A stretch of 64,000 nucleotides of DNA from NCBI RefSeq assembly GCF_001949145.1, contig NW_019091396.1:389004-453003 (forward strand). The letters are read 5' to 3'. Under the pieces are notes generated by a model, which had not been told where the DNA came from, did not search any database, and saw only the letters and a program-made list of their open reading frames with translations. How positions within the stretch are numbered: position 1 is the stretch's first letter; the number at the start of each line of letters is the position of its first letter. Shown in pieces: positions 1 through 12,499 of the stretch. The stretch is from Acanthaster planci (lineage: Eukaryota > Echinodermata > Asteroidea > Valvatida > Acanthasteridae). A program made the position numbers and the translations under genes.

Positions 1-390
1 CAGCGGGATATTATGGAAGCTACTGCCTACAGAAGTGCACGTGCAAGAACGGGGCGATCTGTGATAAGGTAGACGGTCACTGCACATGCTCAGAGGGTTG
101 GCAAGGCAGCAACTGCAGCGCGCCATGCGACGAGGGTTCCTACGGCACTGACTGCCAGAACGTATGTGATTGCCAGAACAACGCTACTTGCCATCACATC
201 ACGGGGGCTTGCCTTTGTCAGCCAGGATGGGAAGGAGACAAATGCCAGCTCTCCTGCCCTGAGGGAATGTACGGCCAGTCATGTGGTCTCAGCTGCGCTT
301 GTGTCAATCACGTCAAATGCAATCCAGTAGATGGCAGCTGCACATGCCTGCCAGGATACCAGGGAGGAATGTGCCAATACTTATGTGAAG
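1..390 (+). CDS. EGF-repeat exon, cut by the window start
   Basis: The frame is open from base 3 and carries about three laminin-type EGF units (for example CKNGAICDKVDGHCTC and CQNNATCHHITGACLC). It ends in codon phase 1 at the donor GAAG|GTAAGG. Confidence 0.9.
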
Positions 391-3300
391 GTAAGGCCCA
401 AAATGGAAACTGTAACCTGTTATCAACTGTTCAAATGATTGATTTTTTGAACCAACTACTTCATTTACAGAGGTTTAAAAGATTATTTCATGACGTTCAC
501 ATAATTTGGTATCTTTTTAGAAAAATGGGAATATTTGCACATGAAACATGCCATCTATCGAGTGCCATCTAATGAAGGGTAATCTGGTCATTTCAAGAGC
601 ACTTCTGTTTAAGCACTATTATTCCAGCCAATCACAAGTCCTGGAAAGTTTTCCAAGTGAAGCTTGACAAAGGCATTCCTTTGTTATGTATAAGCCCCTT
701 TTATGTGCAAATAGATTCACGGTGGACTCGACTGCAACATTGTTATGTAGGAAGAGGAAAAACGAAAAAGTTTGACGTCTGACTTGCTCTCATGATTTGT
801 TCTTTTCAAACAGAGGGAAGTTACGGCCAGGACTGCCTGGCAACATGCCAGTGCGTCCACGCCTCGCACTGCATCCCACAAACTGGGGCCTGCCAGTGCA
901 GCGATGGTTGGGTCGGGGAGCTGTGCGACACGGCCTGTGAGGGAGGCACCTACGGCCCGCAGTGCTCGCTGTCCTGCACCTGCCAGAACAACGCCACCTG
1001 TGATCATGTGACCGGAGAGTGTGACTGCACTCCAGGCTGGATGGGGACGACATGCAACGAGACCTGCTGGGAAGGTAAGTGAGCCGAGGCCAGTTTCACC
1101 AAAAGCAGTTATACCCATCTTGGGAATAGTTACACGTCTGACTAGGAAGTAGGGCATCATCAAATTTAAGATGTTTTCGATGCTTCCTAGACTCCTTAGC
1201 AGTGCAGTTGAACTCGTCTTCAGTGCTATGTGTCATCATATCTGGAAATGGCAGTGTTCATGTGCCGTGCCAATCACAAAGCTCAATGCTGGCCTGTGGC
1301 TAAAAGTGGGCCCAGAAGGGCTCCCCCCCCGGAACAGCTGGCCCCTTATTGGCAAAAACTGTAACCATCAAACAATCCATTGATCTAGTGACGAGCTCCC
1401 CATACCTGGTGTTGTGGCCCTAATGCCCGAAAATGGTAATGAGGCTGGTTCAATGAGTATAAAGGGCGAGAAAAGACAGTCTTGAAAAAACTTCTTTTTT
1501 CATGGGAATATGAGAACACTGACTATGCACATGCTTCCAACTGGATTATCAGGTAGAAAAATTACACATTCTACCCTGAAAAGCTGCTGGCCACTCGGTA
1601 TAGCCATACATTATTGAAACGTTATCCACTTTCAAGAAGATGTCTTATATTATCGACACACTTCAGCTGAAGCCTCATGTTTTTTTCAAGGTATGTATGG
1701 CCAGAAATGTTTGGAATCCTGCCCGTGCATGAACGGTGCCCAGTGCAATCACATCACTGGTGCGTGCACCTGCCAAGCGGGATGGATCGGGGCCAATTGC
1801 GAGCAGTCATGCCCCAAGGGGAGGTACGGCGACGGCTGCCAACTGGACTGTGCATGTCTGAATGGCGCAGGGTGCAATCCGGCCACGGGGGCATGTCACT
1901 GTGCCCCCGGGTGGGAGGGCGACATTTGCTCGTCACCCTGTATCCAAGGCAGCTATGGAGACCAGTGCTCCCTGACGTGCCTGTGCGAGAACAATAGCAC
2001 CTGTGATCATGTGACAGGTAGGTGGTCAGTGCACATGCTGGCCAACAAATGCCAGAGTGTGAACTGGGATTGACCATAAAAAAACAGAAGCCCGTGTCTG
2101 ATGGAATTAAATTTCACTATTGTACTCATAACAGTACTTGCCAGATAACTTTTTAAAAATATTGGTAATGGGAATGATGATTTCTTAAGGACCCTCCCCA
2201 GCTGGAGAAGTTCAGGAAACCTAGTTCCTTTAGAGTTAAACTGTGTGTTTGTATTACCCATAATATTCTCCTGTGGCAATGTATGAAGCCAGTTCAGCAA
2301 TTAACTAGATGTACATATTAAGATTTGAAGGATTTCTTTCAAGATGAAGATTTTACCCTAAGTACACAATCATAGCAGGGACAATGAAATTAAACCAACA
2401 ACTACTTTCTCTGGAGGGTATTTTTAAAGTCTTCAACTTTGTGTGAATGAACATTTTGTCATTTTTTGTTTTGAATTGACAGGTGTGGATTTTATCGCCT
2501 TTTGTTACATTTATTCTGAAATGGATACGTGTCACATTTTGATGTCCAGTGTATGGTGGGAATACTAAAATGGCCCCTTAACTGAATTAAAGCCCACCAG
2601 CGGACTGTTCTTTAGGATTTTTAATTGCTTGTTTCCGCAGGACATTGCACCTGTACGGATGGTTGGACTGGCTGGCATTGCAACCAGCCCTGCCCGCCTG
2701 GGTTCTACGGCCTTGAGTGTCAATACACCTGCGGCTGCTTCCATGGCTCCTGCGACCACGTCACGGGACTGTGCTCCTGCAGTGCGGGCTGGCAGGGGGA
2801 CACCTGCGTGGTGCCCTGCAACGGCAGTTACTATGGCAACAACTGCCAGCAGGAGTGCCCATGCCAAAACGGTGCCACGTGCCACCCGGTCAACGGCACC
2901 TGCTGGTGCCCAGCCGGCTGGACGGGCGTCTTCTGCCAGAGCACCTGCGAGTGGGGGTTCTACGGCCTGGACTGCACGTTACAGTGCCCCTGCCCCAGTG
3001 GGACGTGCGACCCGAGGAATGGGACCTGTCTTGAGCCACCGGAGTGTGCGGAGAACCGCTGGGGGCCTGACTGCGAGCACACTTGTGTGTGTTACAACGG
3101 CGCTGTCTGCAATCAGACCAACGGGAAGTGTCTATGCAAGGAAGGATATAGCGGAGACAAGTGTCAATTCCGTAAGAACATTTTGTTTTTGTTTATTTCC
3201 CTAAGTATCAAAAGCCTGACAAGTCTGAGTCAGTATGATTTGTGAAAGGTGTCCAACATAACTGGCTTTTTCTCATTGAGGTTAGTGGTTATCTCAAGAT

Positions 3301-5971
3301 CACACGGCATTTAGCATTCAAACGGTCCCCCCCCCACATCAATGGCTTTTCAAAATATGCTAGCTGTAGTTATTTTGCACCTTCCTGATCTTGCAAGTGT
3401 GGCCACCTCGATTTCATCACTTTGCAACTAAACTCATCTGCTGTTAAAGTTTACCAACCAACACATCTTGGGACACATTCTTGTTGACTCTTTCCTTATC
3501 CATTGGTCAGCCCATCAGTTACATTTCCAAATTCCACACATTTCTCGTGCTCTGCTCTCCTTACCAGAATTGCCCACACAGAAACCAGTAATTACCTTTG
3601 ACGGCAATCGAACTGCGGCTGACAGTGGAGAGAACACCAAGCCCTACAGTAAGGCCATTTTAAGTTTATTTGGAAAAGATGGGATGAACAGAGGTCTAGA
3701 GGTTGAAAATCATTGAACCGTTTGAGTCTTGGACAAAGAGACACTGACTTGACTTGTGTTTAGACCAAATGACACTTGACTTGACTTGACTTGACTTGAC
3801 TTGCCCTGTGACCAAATGACTTGTGACTTGACTTGTGACCGGACCTAATGACTTGTGACTTGACTTGTCAAAGAGACCATCAACAAACTTCCAGATGAAA
3901 AGTGTTCACAGTTCAAGAAGAATGAGTATTTTCACCCAGCTTTCCTAACAATGAAAATAAGGGAATGTTCTTTCAAGGTCGGTAAAAGTAAACAGGGTGT
4001 TTGGGTTGGGGGACTTGGTGGCACTGTGTCGTCTCAGATGTTTATGTGCTGCTTTTCTTACATCGTCTTTTTTCCCCACCATCTTGTAGACAAGCGTGAC
4101 GTAGCCATCTTTGCGTCATCCCTTGGTCTTGGACTGATTGGCCTCATCATTATCATAGCATGTCTTGTCAGACGACGACAACGTCAAAAGCAATTAAGTA
4201 AGGCAGTCAAATTTAACAGTGAGCCTGTACCTACATTGTAATTTCACTTGCAAGACACTACGAGTGAGGTTGATATCACTAGTGTATTAGCTTAGCCTTC
4301 CAAGAATCGTCGAACTCACAGAAAGATTCGGATGTGATCTCTTAATTCCTGATCTGGAAGCAGTACTTAAAACTTGGAACTTGAGCCGAAGTGTGGCACA
4401 AGTGACTGGAAAGCAAGTGAATGTTGAGTCCCAGCAGAACTGGTGTGACGGGGTACAGTTTTACTGGCGAAGGTCATATTACTTGAATGGCATATAATGA
4501 AGGAATTGGATAGAAATTCAAGGTTATGAACTGATATGTTCAATTCTTTGTGAGTTTGGTTTTACTGGTGATCTGCAAGACATGAAAAACTTCAGACAAA
4601 TATTAAACAAATTTTGCAAAGTGGAACTCCAAGGAAATAGAAGGGTGTTAAAAAACCCAGACTCCCCCCTCTCCAGTTTTGCCTATAGAAGTGCATGCAA
4701 CTCCTAGCCACATGAACCAATGCTTTTCCAAGGATGCATGTGTTATTGCCTAGAACGTTCAAGTGCCCAACTTTCTATTCTAGGAGTGCGCAGACGAGTC
4801 CCAAGTCCAGGCTGGATACTACCCCGCCAAATTGATGGTTCAAGTCTGCATACCATCTTATGACAGCACACTGAACTGCTCTGGTTTGTGTTTGTTTGTT
4901 TGTTTGTTTGTTTGTTCGATCTGTGAACAGATATCCCGAAGTTATCTGAAGCTGATCTCATGGCGAGCCGAGGTCGAATATTGTCAGTCAGCAGTGAGAC
5001 CACCAATGAAAACAGGAATCTACTCAAGGCCAGAGAGAAGAAATCCAAGAAGTGAGTTGACAAAAATTGGGGACCAAATGAAATGCTCTTTATAATCACA
5101 TGACAAGTAGCCAAACTTTGGCTTCTGCCAGATAATTTTCACGTAACACTTGGCTTTGGCTGTAAAGAAAGTTTTCTTACATTTTCTTTATTTTTGTTCC
5201 TTAGTCTTCATTTTTAATGGCAGGATTCTGATTTTCAGTGGATAGTATTAAAAGTGTTGTAAGGTGTTAAAAAAGGTGTTATTTAAACTTTTCATGCAAT
5301 TCTTTTAATTCAGTCCTTGGCAAATGCACCATTCTTTCTTAATTTGCCTTATTTTTAGTTTTTTGTTTTGCTGTTTTAAAAAGTAGTTTGGTGCCTTTTT
5401 AGCTTTTTGCGTTAACCAATTTTTGTCTTCGTGAGTGAAACTGATTTCATTTTAGGCAGAAAACCTCAGTGTTGCATGATTTGTGGTTTAAAAATTACCA
5501 GAATTCCTTTTACTGTGATTATTCGTGATTACTAAAGTACATCATAGCACCAGGGCAGTGAGCAACCCTTCCTTTGAAATATTTCAATAGCAAATTTCAA
5601 TTGTGAGTTCAAAATATGAACAGAAAATTCCATAAACGGAAGTGTCTCCCCTGATTGACATCAGGGCAACAGAACCCTCAGTCGTCCAGAAAAACTTTAG
5701 CTGTTTTTAAATGTTTTAAAAAGTCCACTTTTTCAATATTCTTAATGCCAAGAAGAGGTCAAATAGTTTTTAGAACTTGAAAAAGAATGTCAAGATGCTT
5801 GAGCATCATCTTGTGTGTTGAAGAAAAACTGATGGCATGATCCCTTGAATAACCAACATGCCTTTTCCTTTCTTCCTCAGAACGTTTGAGCCCAAGCCTT
5901 CACACACGAACGGCAATCAAGCCTGGATGTTTGAGAACCCTCTCTTTGGGGATGGTGAAGCCTTAAAATAA
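1..5971 (+). CDS. Multiple EGF-like domain transmembrane receptor (MEGF10/Draper-like), 3' part
   Basis: Eight exons can be joined in one frame: 1-390 (open at the window edge, first full codon at 3), 814-1074, 1691-2017, 2641-3171, 3568-3648, 4090-4197, 4931-5051 and 5881-5971 (stop TAA 5969-5971). All have AG/GT borders, and the first six junctions are phase 1, typical of shuffled EGF modules. Exons 1-4 encode about a dozen laminin-type EGF repeats of about 43 residues with the MEGF signature (CxxGxYGxxC, CxCxNxAxCxxxxGxCxCxxGWxGxxC). Exon 5 is a linker, exon 6 holds one membrane helix followed by a basic RRRQR stop-transfer, and exons 7-8 give a tail of about 80 residues ending in FENPLFGDGEALK. 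The family (CED-1, Draper, MEGF10/11) acts as phagocytic or adhesion receptors. Any signal peptide and EMI domain lie outside the window. The tail has no tyrosine, so the NPxY and YxxL signalling motifs of the classic members are absent; NPLF is the nearest sorting-like motif. The family call is firm, the orthologue is not. Confidence 0.88.
814..1074 (+). CDS. EGF-repeat exon
   Basis: The acceptor is TTTCAAACAG|AGGGAAG and the donor GGGAAG|GTAAGT. The 261 bp are phase 1 on both sides and hold two EGF units beginning EGSYGQDC and EGGTYGPQC. Confidence 0.9.
1691..2017 (+). CDS. EGF-repeat exon
   Basis: The acceptor is TTTTTTCAAG|GTATG and the donor GTGACAG|GTAGGT. The 327 bp are phase 1 on both sides. 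The exon carries two full EGF units and the first half of a third, which finishes in the next exon. Confidence 0.9.
2641..3171 (+). CDS. EGF-repeat exon, last extracellular repeats
   Basis: The acceptor is TTTCCGCAG|GACATTG and the donor AATTCC|GTAAGA. The 531 bp encode about four and a half EGF units, the last being a variant with ENRWGPDCEHTC. Several N-glycosylation sequons (NGS, NGT, NQT) are visible. Confidence 0.9.
3745..3870. repeat. (CTTGA)n degenerate microsatellite
   Basis: An intronic stretch of repeated ACTTG/GACTTG pentamers, with several perfect tandem copies around 3775-3802 and looser copies after it. Confidence 0.85.
4090..4197 (+). CDS. Transmembrane exon of the EGF receptor
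   Basis: The acceptor is CATCTTGTAG|ACAAGCG and the donor CAATTAA|GTAAGG. It encodes KRDVAIFASSLGLGLIGL and a run of isoleucines, then CLVRRRQRQ: one helix of about 22 residues with a basic cytoplasmic flank. Confidence 0.88.
4883..4916. repeat. (GTTT)n microsatellite
   Basis: About seven tandem GTTT units lie in an intron shortly before the acceptor at 4930. Confidence 0.9.
5881..5971 (+). CDS. Terminal coding exon of the EGF receptor
   Basis: The acceptor is TCTTCCTCAG|AACG. The exon joins in phase 2 to the donor at 5051 and encodes TFEPKPSHTNGNQAW, MFENPLFGDGEALK and stop. The stop codon overlaps an AATAAA hexamer (AAAATAAAAC), but a transcript ending there is unlikely because no downstream element is evident. 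Confidence 0.85.
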
Positions 5972-8900
5972 AACACATGGCTGACGGCAAACAAACGGTT
6001 GCAGTTTATATCAAGGGTAGACTCTTACTTTTTGCTGTGTCCCAGAGCCCATTTTTTGCCAACCAGTGGTCAGCAAAACCAAGTTTTTAACTTTTGGCCT
6101 CCCTTAATTTGGCCATCCACAAAGGAATGTCTGCATGTGATGCTCATGATATTAAAGGGCCAGAGGTTTACTATCCATGGTGCTTCCTTCTCGCAGCCAA
6201 ATATTTACATGTACATGTTGTAAAGGACAGAAAGCATATTGGGCCTAACAGTCACAACATAAACATGTCTGGATTGATAATCATAAACGCGTGTACATTG
6301 CATTATCATCTTACCACCTCTACAAGCTTGTTAATAAGATGGTTTATCTATAGCCGTACTTGCTCCAAGGCTGGTTAATGTGTCCAAAGAGTTATAAGAA
6401 TAATAGAAACTGAAGGATTAGGCTCGGCTGTGGGTTAACATTTCAGTACGGGCATTCATATTTTGTGTTCCTTTCCTGATTTCATACAGAGCATGACACA
6501 AATTGTGTATAATGTGTATCATCAGGGGATGTTGTCTGTCGATTGGTCAAGAGAGTATCAGGTGACACTTTTGTTATTTAAATTTCAATACACATCAAAA
6601 CAAACTATACCACAACAACTCGCATTCAGAAAAGTGCTGAAGACGTAGCAACCAAAGAACTACAGCTCTAGTAAGAAAAGTGTCCGTGTTTTTACGTACA
6701 AAAGTGTATTGTTGGTTTTTTGTCGACACACTACAGAGGTACGTGTCAATGGGAACATTTCGTTTCAGGGTCCAGACGATGAAACTTTCTCACACACCCT
6801 TTCTGTGTAACTGATTCCACTTTTTCATATCTACAAGGTGTGTGATATCCTCTTTGGGGCTATCAGCGTATGTGAGAAAGGGTGCACTGTTTTTAAACAT
6901 TGCAAATTGTCTGCTTTTCTAGACACCAGGAGTGCCGGTTGCTTGGATGTCACTCGAGGAAGACACTGGTCAGTTTAGGTTTTCTGTTCAACCTGTGAAC
7001 CTTAATCTGCTCATGGAAACATTTCACAGAGACCGTTGCTTGTTGGCTCATGGTCATGAACGCATGCCAAACCAACAATGCATCTCCTAAAGAAATTTGA
7101 AATTTTGAACAGCAAAATGGAAAGAACTTCCAGCAGGTTTTTGTTCACAGATCGATGCAACATTGGCGTTTTCTCCCACGAATGACTTCACAATTTTGCT
7201 CATGGATATGGCAATTTACATTACCATTAATCAGAATGCGCCAAAATACCCTTTAAAACAGCAAAACAAAAATCAGAAATAAGATTGCTTCAAACACATA
7301 GATGTGTTTCCCGGGAGAACAGTAAACAAACCGTATTGCATGGACCCCTGAAAGGGAGTTTTCAGTCTTCTCTTTCATCAGGAAAAAAAGGTTTTTGGCG
7401 GGAGATCTTTTTGTTAGGATCCACTCTCACCTTCTGAAAGACTAACTTCGTTTTCCAAAGCACTTTTTGAGTAGTTTAATGATAGATTTATCAAAACTGA
7501 GCAATCGACACATCAATCAGTTAAACTTGTAATTAAATTTACGTAGTTGTCACAGTCCTTTATATCTCTTTGTCACAGCCGTTTGACTCGAGCGAATTTG
7601 ATTCAATTTTGAACTACATGTAGGGCCTACTTGACAATCCTACCAATCCAATGGCAGTATATCAATGCGGAAACTTAAATTTAAGTCTTTAACTTAGAGG
7701 ATTTTTTCCAGTCATTGAGAAGTGTGTCTGAGTTTCATGTTTGCTAAAGGTGTGCGTAACGTGGAGGTGAAAAGTTAAGTTTTTTATTATCTTTGCAGAA
7801 ATGTGGAAGTTGTTTGAACTTCTTGGAAGTTCTTGTATGTAGATTTGAGGTTGCAGTTTCACTAGTCGTAATGTTTAACAAGTCTTTCCCAAGTTCAAAT
7901 TTGTAAATATCACTGACGCTTTCCGCTTCAAAAACTGTGACAATTTGTGTTAGCTTTGCTTATCACAGCTTGGATTCCTTTTAATAGGTATATGATACGT
8001 GGCCCGTTACATTTTGGTTTGGATTTCTTTGACCACAGAGAAACAGAGTTTCCAAAAGAGAATAGACATGTAAAAAAGGACCGAGGTAGGCCGAAACCGT
8101 TCAAAAAGACTTGCCTTGCTATTTCAAGTTGACTACTCCAAAATTTTGATTTATGACGTCGACATCGCAAAAGGAATGCGTTGCCTTTAAAAAAATGGGT
8201 TTTGTAGTTACTGATCTTAAATGATTATAACGAGGCTAGCTTAAATATTCTGCTGTTTTATGTCAATAAGGGAATGGTGAAGAGTGTTAGTGGTAGAGTA
8301 CGCAGTGTAATAAACTAAATTTTGCTGTTTTTCAACCGTTTTGTCCAAGCATCCGTATAATTATTTCCAAAGTTTCAATCTTGGTCACTGCTAAAGTGAT
8401 TTTAAGTGGATGGAGTATTCTAGGTGTCCATTTCGAGAAGTCTTTGACAGAGATTGATAGGTCAAGCACTTACCCCTGTCCAAGTCATATATGACACTTG
8501 TCTTCTAGCTTAAGTACAAAAGATGATGTCAGACATAATCTATCCATTACAGGTTTAATCGTTCTGGGATTCGTCTGTGCCACCCCACTCACACGTCGGC
8601 TTCGATAAAGACAGTCATTTATTCCAAATTCAATCCACTGTTATAATGCTAATCCACTGTTACAACTATTTATTTGGATACCCCCCGACACACTTTCCTT
8701 GGTAATAACAGGGTGAGAATATGCAATATCAGTTAGGAAATTATTGTCTTTGTAGACTGTGATTGCCATTTATGTTACTTTAATGCAATCTTCTTGTTTT
8801 GTTATTGAGTGTGATTGTAATATTGATGAATGCAACAACTTACTGTTTGCAACAAGCCAATGGAAAGTAAATTTCTTTGTGAGTTTTGGCATGGACAATA

Positions 8901-10560
8901 ATAAATTTGAATCTTGTTGACTTCTGCACCATTCCAACCTGTGGTGACGAGTCGTCTGTGCGAAAAGAAAAGTAAGAAAAGTTCGTCCAGACCAAGTGAA
9001 GTGCAGAGCTGAATTTTGTTCCGGAAGAGACAGTTTGTGAACTGAATCCAGTGCATCGGAGAAAAATCAAGCTTCAGAATCATTGAACAGTGTGGAGTTT
9101 TTCAGATCATAACACCTTAACACCCCCCCCCCGTTTGTAAGGTGTTTTCAACGTATCGAAAGTGTAAGTGCTTTTAATTGCCTTATTTTGTCATTTTGCC
9201 AGGAGGCAATAAGCCATTTGCGGGTTAAATTTGAATAAAATCTGGTGCACTGAGTTATCTGACTGCACGTAAACATAACGAAAATTCCTCAGACTAAAGA
9301 CATTGTTGCTGTACCCCGTGATTCGGGGCAAGGCTTTTGTATAGCGACTACCATGAATGGATTGGTTCCTTTGTGCCCTTCTTATCCATTAAGAACAGTG
9401 TATTGTTGCAAGGCGTCTCTTATGTAACTTAGGAAAAGCTTGCCCGAACCACGAGGTATAGCAACAGTGGTTTTAGTAAGGAGGATTCAAAATTTGTTAT
9501 GTTCACGTGAATGTAAAGAACTCAGTATACCAGATTTGGGTCAAAGTTAACTCGCAAAAGGCTTACCCACCCCCATACGCCACTGACCCTACCTATTATA
9601 GAATTGGAAATTGTGCTCAATGCTTTTGTTACCCCTTTGCTCCTTTCCTAAAAAGTACTCTTCATATCATCCGGAAAGTTTGCTTCTAATCTTACCTGGA
9701 TTCACCCAGGCATGGCTAAGATTTCACTGATTATGGGGAGGGGGCACAGGGGGCACCAGCGTCTTATGGGGGGCACCAGCTTTCAGTGATTTGGTTTTTA
9801 GGGCATTAGAGCAAGCTGTAGTTAGCCTTGTTCAATATCCATTCACCCGCTTCTTTATTGGGGGCACGGGAATTTGTGGAGGGAATGTGCCCCAACCCCC
9901 CCCCCCCCGGCTACGCCCCTGCTTGTCTATATTTAAGAAACATATCTTAATAGAGCAACTACACGCAATCTAAATGACTCTGGAATAACCATCCACGGCA
10001 CAGAGCTTTTAATTTATTTTTCACAGAATTATACAGATTCTCTGCATGATATTAATCATTAACTGGGTAAACTAATGGGGTGTTCAAGCCAACATTTCGA
10101 ATTTGATCTTGTAGTGCGGGGAGCGTTTTTCCCTACAGATGCGAAAATATTCTCTCTACTTGTACTGCACCTGTTGGATTTGTGTATGAACACGGCTGAT
10201 TGGCTGAAAGTTTTGACGTGTTCTCGTGTCCGCACGCATCATCAAAGTATTGTTCGTATACGTACAGAGCGACAGTCTGCCAGATCTGGGGAGCTGAGAT
10301 TTGGAAGTGAGCCCTCTTGTGAACTGATGATGTTAATTCCAGCTCTTTAGTCGGATATCGTGCATTTGATAAAGAGGTGTTGGTAAATTCATAACAGAAA
10401 AGGTCGCCGTACAGCATATGGCACGCATGTCTGGGTCGTGGGTGACATGACATTGCATCGGCAGGCTGATGTGATGCATAGGTAACTTGACCTTCGTTAT
10501 GTGAATTGCGTTGGAAGAATTCGGGTCGAAGAATTTCTTATACGGACGCCGCTTGACACC
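5972..10560 (+). other. Possible long 3' UTR and intergenic sequence
   Basis: No coding exon is recognisable. AATAAA hexamers at 8309-8314 and 9234-9239 could serve as poly(A) signals for the EGF-receptor gene, which would give a 3' UTR of 2.3-3.3 kb. This is a guess, because hexamers are frequent in AT-rich DNA. Confidence 0.35.
9720..9935. repeat. G/C-run interspersed repeat fragment
   Basis: The stretch contains GGGGGCAC motifs and ends in a C-run followed by GGCTACGCCCCTG, whose reverse complement starts CAGGGGCGTAGCC. Such CAGGGGCG-type ends are common in invertebrate hAT-like MITEs, but I do not see the opposite end clearly. Confidence 0.4.
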
Positions 10561-10619
10561 CTGTGCACAAACCCTATGTAGGCAAGTATGAGACTGGTCT
10601 GAAAAATTGGTGCTTTTCC

Positions 10620-10850
10620 TTCTTCCGTTGGAAGTTTGATAAAGAAAAAGGTAATTGCACATCAGTAGTGGCCCCGACTCAACTTCCAAACCCACCCACA
10701 ATATCAAATATTGAATCAAACGGTGTCGCCATTGATGATCCCAAAGTTATTGCTAATTACTTCAACAATTATTTCTCAAATATTGGCAAGAATCTTTGAG
10801 ATGAAATCTCCAATAATGATTGTAGCTTTACTGCAGCTCTACTAGTAGGC
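10620..10850 (+). mobile_element. Non-LTR retrotransposon (LINE) fragment
   Basis: The reading PPTISNIESNG, VAIDDPKVIANYFNNYF, SNIGKNL matches the segment just upstream of the reverse transcriptase domain in CR1/L2-like LINEs, where a conserved 'IANYFNxYFxxIGxxLA' precedes the polymerase. A stop codon follows NL, after which the same frame continues DEISNNDCSFTAAL. It is a dead fragment of about 230 bp. Confidence 0.65.
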
Positions 10851-10879
10851 CTAATACTAGTATTTGTCTTTTTCCAATT

Positions 10880-11005
10880 TTGGACGGGAGCGGTCATACA
10901 GAATGCGCATTTGGAAAGTGTCGACTTCACGCACTGTGATTGGTCAACACGTTGCAAACTCTTGGAGGCACACTCTTGTGAATCGCCGGTATTAGGCCTA
11001 ATAAA
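10880..11005. mobile_element. Half copy of a palindromic MITE
   Basis: The block with CACTGTGATTGGTCAACACG and TTGCAAACTCTTGGAGGC matches one arm and the loop (TTTCCAAACGCGCATT-like) of the hairpin element at 59668-59855. The opposite arm is not recognisable here. Confidence 0.6.
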
Positions 11006-11439
11006 CTTTGTCTTTACTCTGTCTTTCATGAGGATGGTTAAGAAAACAAGGAGATCTCCTCCTCTGGCAGGCGTAACTCCTCAACATCATATTGATGTCT
11101 ACAACACAATCCCAAATAATGGAAACGTGAAGAATGGACATGTTTGCATATCTACTGTGAAAATGGAATCTCAGTTCCGCATAGAGTCCATGCCATTTCT
11201 GCTGTTCTTCCACCACCTACTTGCACCACCAATTCAAATCACGGGAGAACTCTCAGCACTAAGTTTGAATCATTCGAAAAGCCCGCTCTTGAGACTGAGC
11301 GCAATAAATTGTCGACTTTTGTGACGGAGAAACTTGAACTGTATCAGTAGCTTCAAGTCACAGTCTTCGTGAAAGAGACATCACTCCCAGGAAATGAAAG
11401 TTAACACAAAGACTTCATTTTGGTTTCCATTCAACGAAA

Positions 11440-12492
11440 AAGTCAGAAGGACTTGTATTTAGAAAAAGTGAAGCAGCTGAAAGCGTAACTCAGTGTGCAG
11501 AAGTGTTCTGAAATCAAATATCTAAAGCAAGACATTAAAAGAAAAAAATAGCTATGAAGGTGAAAGATGCCACTGTTGTGTATCTGAGAAGACAAATAAA
11601 AGAAAGTGATGCTGGTGTTGTTGAACAATTGAAGAAGGAGCAGCACAAGCAGAGACGCTTAAAAGAATTGAATAAAGCAAAATAGAAGATAAAAAAGGCA
11701 GCTTCATCACAAAAAAATGGTCATTCAACTAAGAAATGAGATTAAGGACAATGATGACTTAATCCGCATTCTGCAAAATGTAAAGCTGGCACTGCAGGAA
11801 GGGTTAGGAGAGCATCTTAGCAAATCAAAAGAGACTAGCAGCAGCACAATGAAAGATGGATGGATGGAATGTGGTGTCCCCACAAAGAATGATTGTGTAT
11901 GATTCTGTGGTTAATCAGGTCCCAACAGAAAATACCATCTTTAATTCAGAGCAGTGTCAGGAGACAGGGTGAGGTATTGAGTGCGATTCCTCACGGGACC
12001 ACGGTGGAACAAATTACACATGAGCTGGACTTGATTTCTTACCATAAGAGTGCTGAGCTGGCAGTGAAGATCAAGAACCTTACCCTAGTTGGGATGAGGA
12101 AAGAAATGTCACTAAGGCTGTCAAATAAGAGACAGAAGAGAAGTGAGAAGGAAAGAAAGGACGTGGAGAAGAAGTTGAAAGCCATTGACATAAACAACAT
12201 TCAAACAGTGTTCCCAGATCTTCCACAAGATGTCTACACGGGGCTTACTGACATTCTCATCAGTGAGACTACTGCTGGTCGCACAGTATGCCATACTTGG
12301 TATGATGGGGACACTAGTCAGAAGACTGTCTGGTCTGGAAAGATTGAAAAACTGAAAAGCATTGAAGGGACGGGTCATTATTGTATTGGCTACTGGTCAG
12401 AGAAGGAGTGTTATGAAGAAAGTACAAACTATGACATTTCAAAGCAGGCACTCGCTGCTGATCTTCTATTCGGAGACTTGATTTTGTGTTAA
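11440..12492 (+). pseudogene. Decayed coiled-coil protein gene, possibly transposon-derived
   Basis: Fragments in different frames line up as one broken protein. A lysine/glutamate-rich coiled coil (YLRRQIKESDAGVVEQLKKE near 11580-11670) is followed by VIQLRNEIKDNDDLIRILQN (from 11720). A 199-residue open stretch at 11893-12492 then has a basic region (LSNKRQKRSEKERKDVEKKL) and a C-terminal part with HTWYDGDTSQKTVWSGKIEK, YCIGYWSEKE and AADLLFGDLIL. The latter has the W-x-G-x-I / Y-x-V-x-Y-W rhythm of Tudor-like folds. At least two frame changes and several stops separate the pieces and no introns are evident, which suits a retrocopy or an old transposon ORF. I do not recognise the family. 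Confidence 0.45.
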
Positions 12493-12499
12493 AGGTAAA

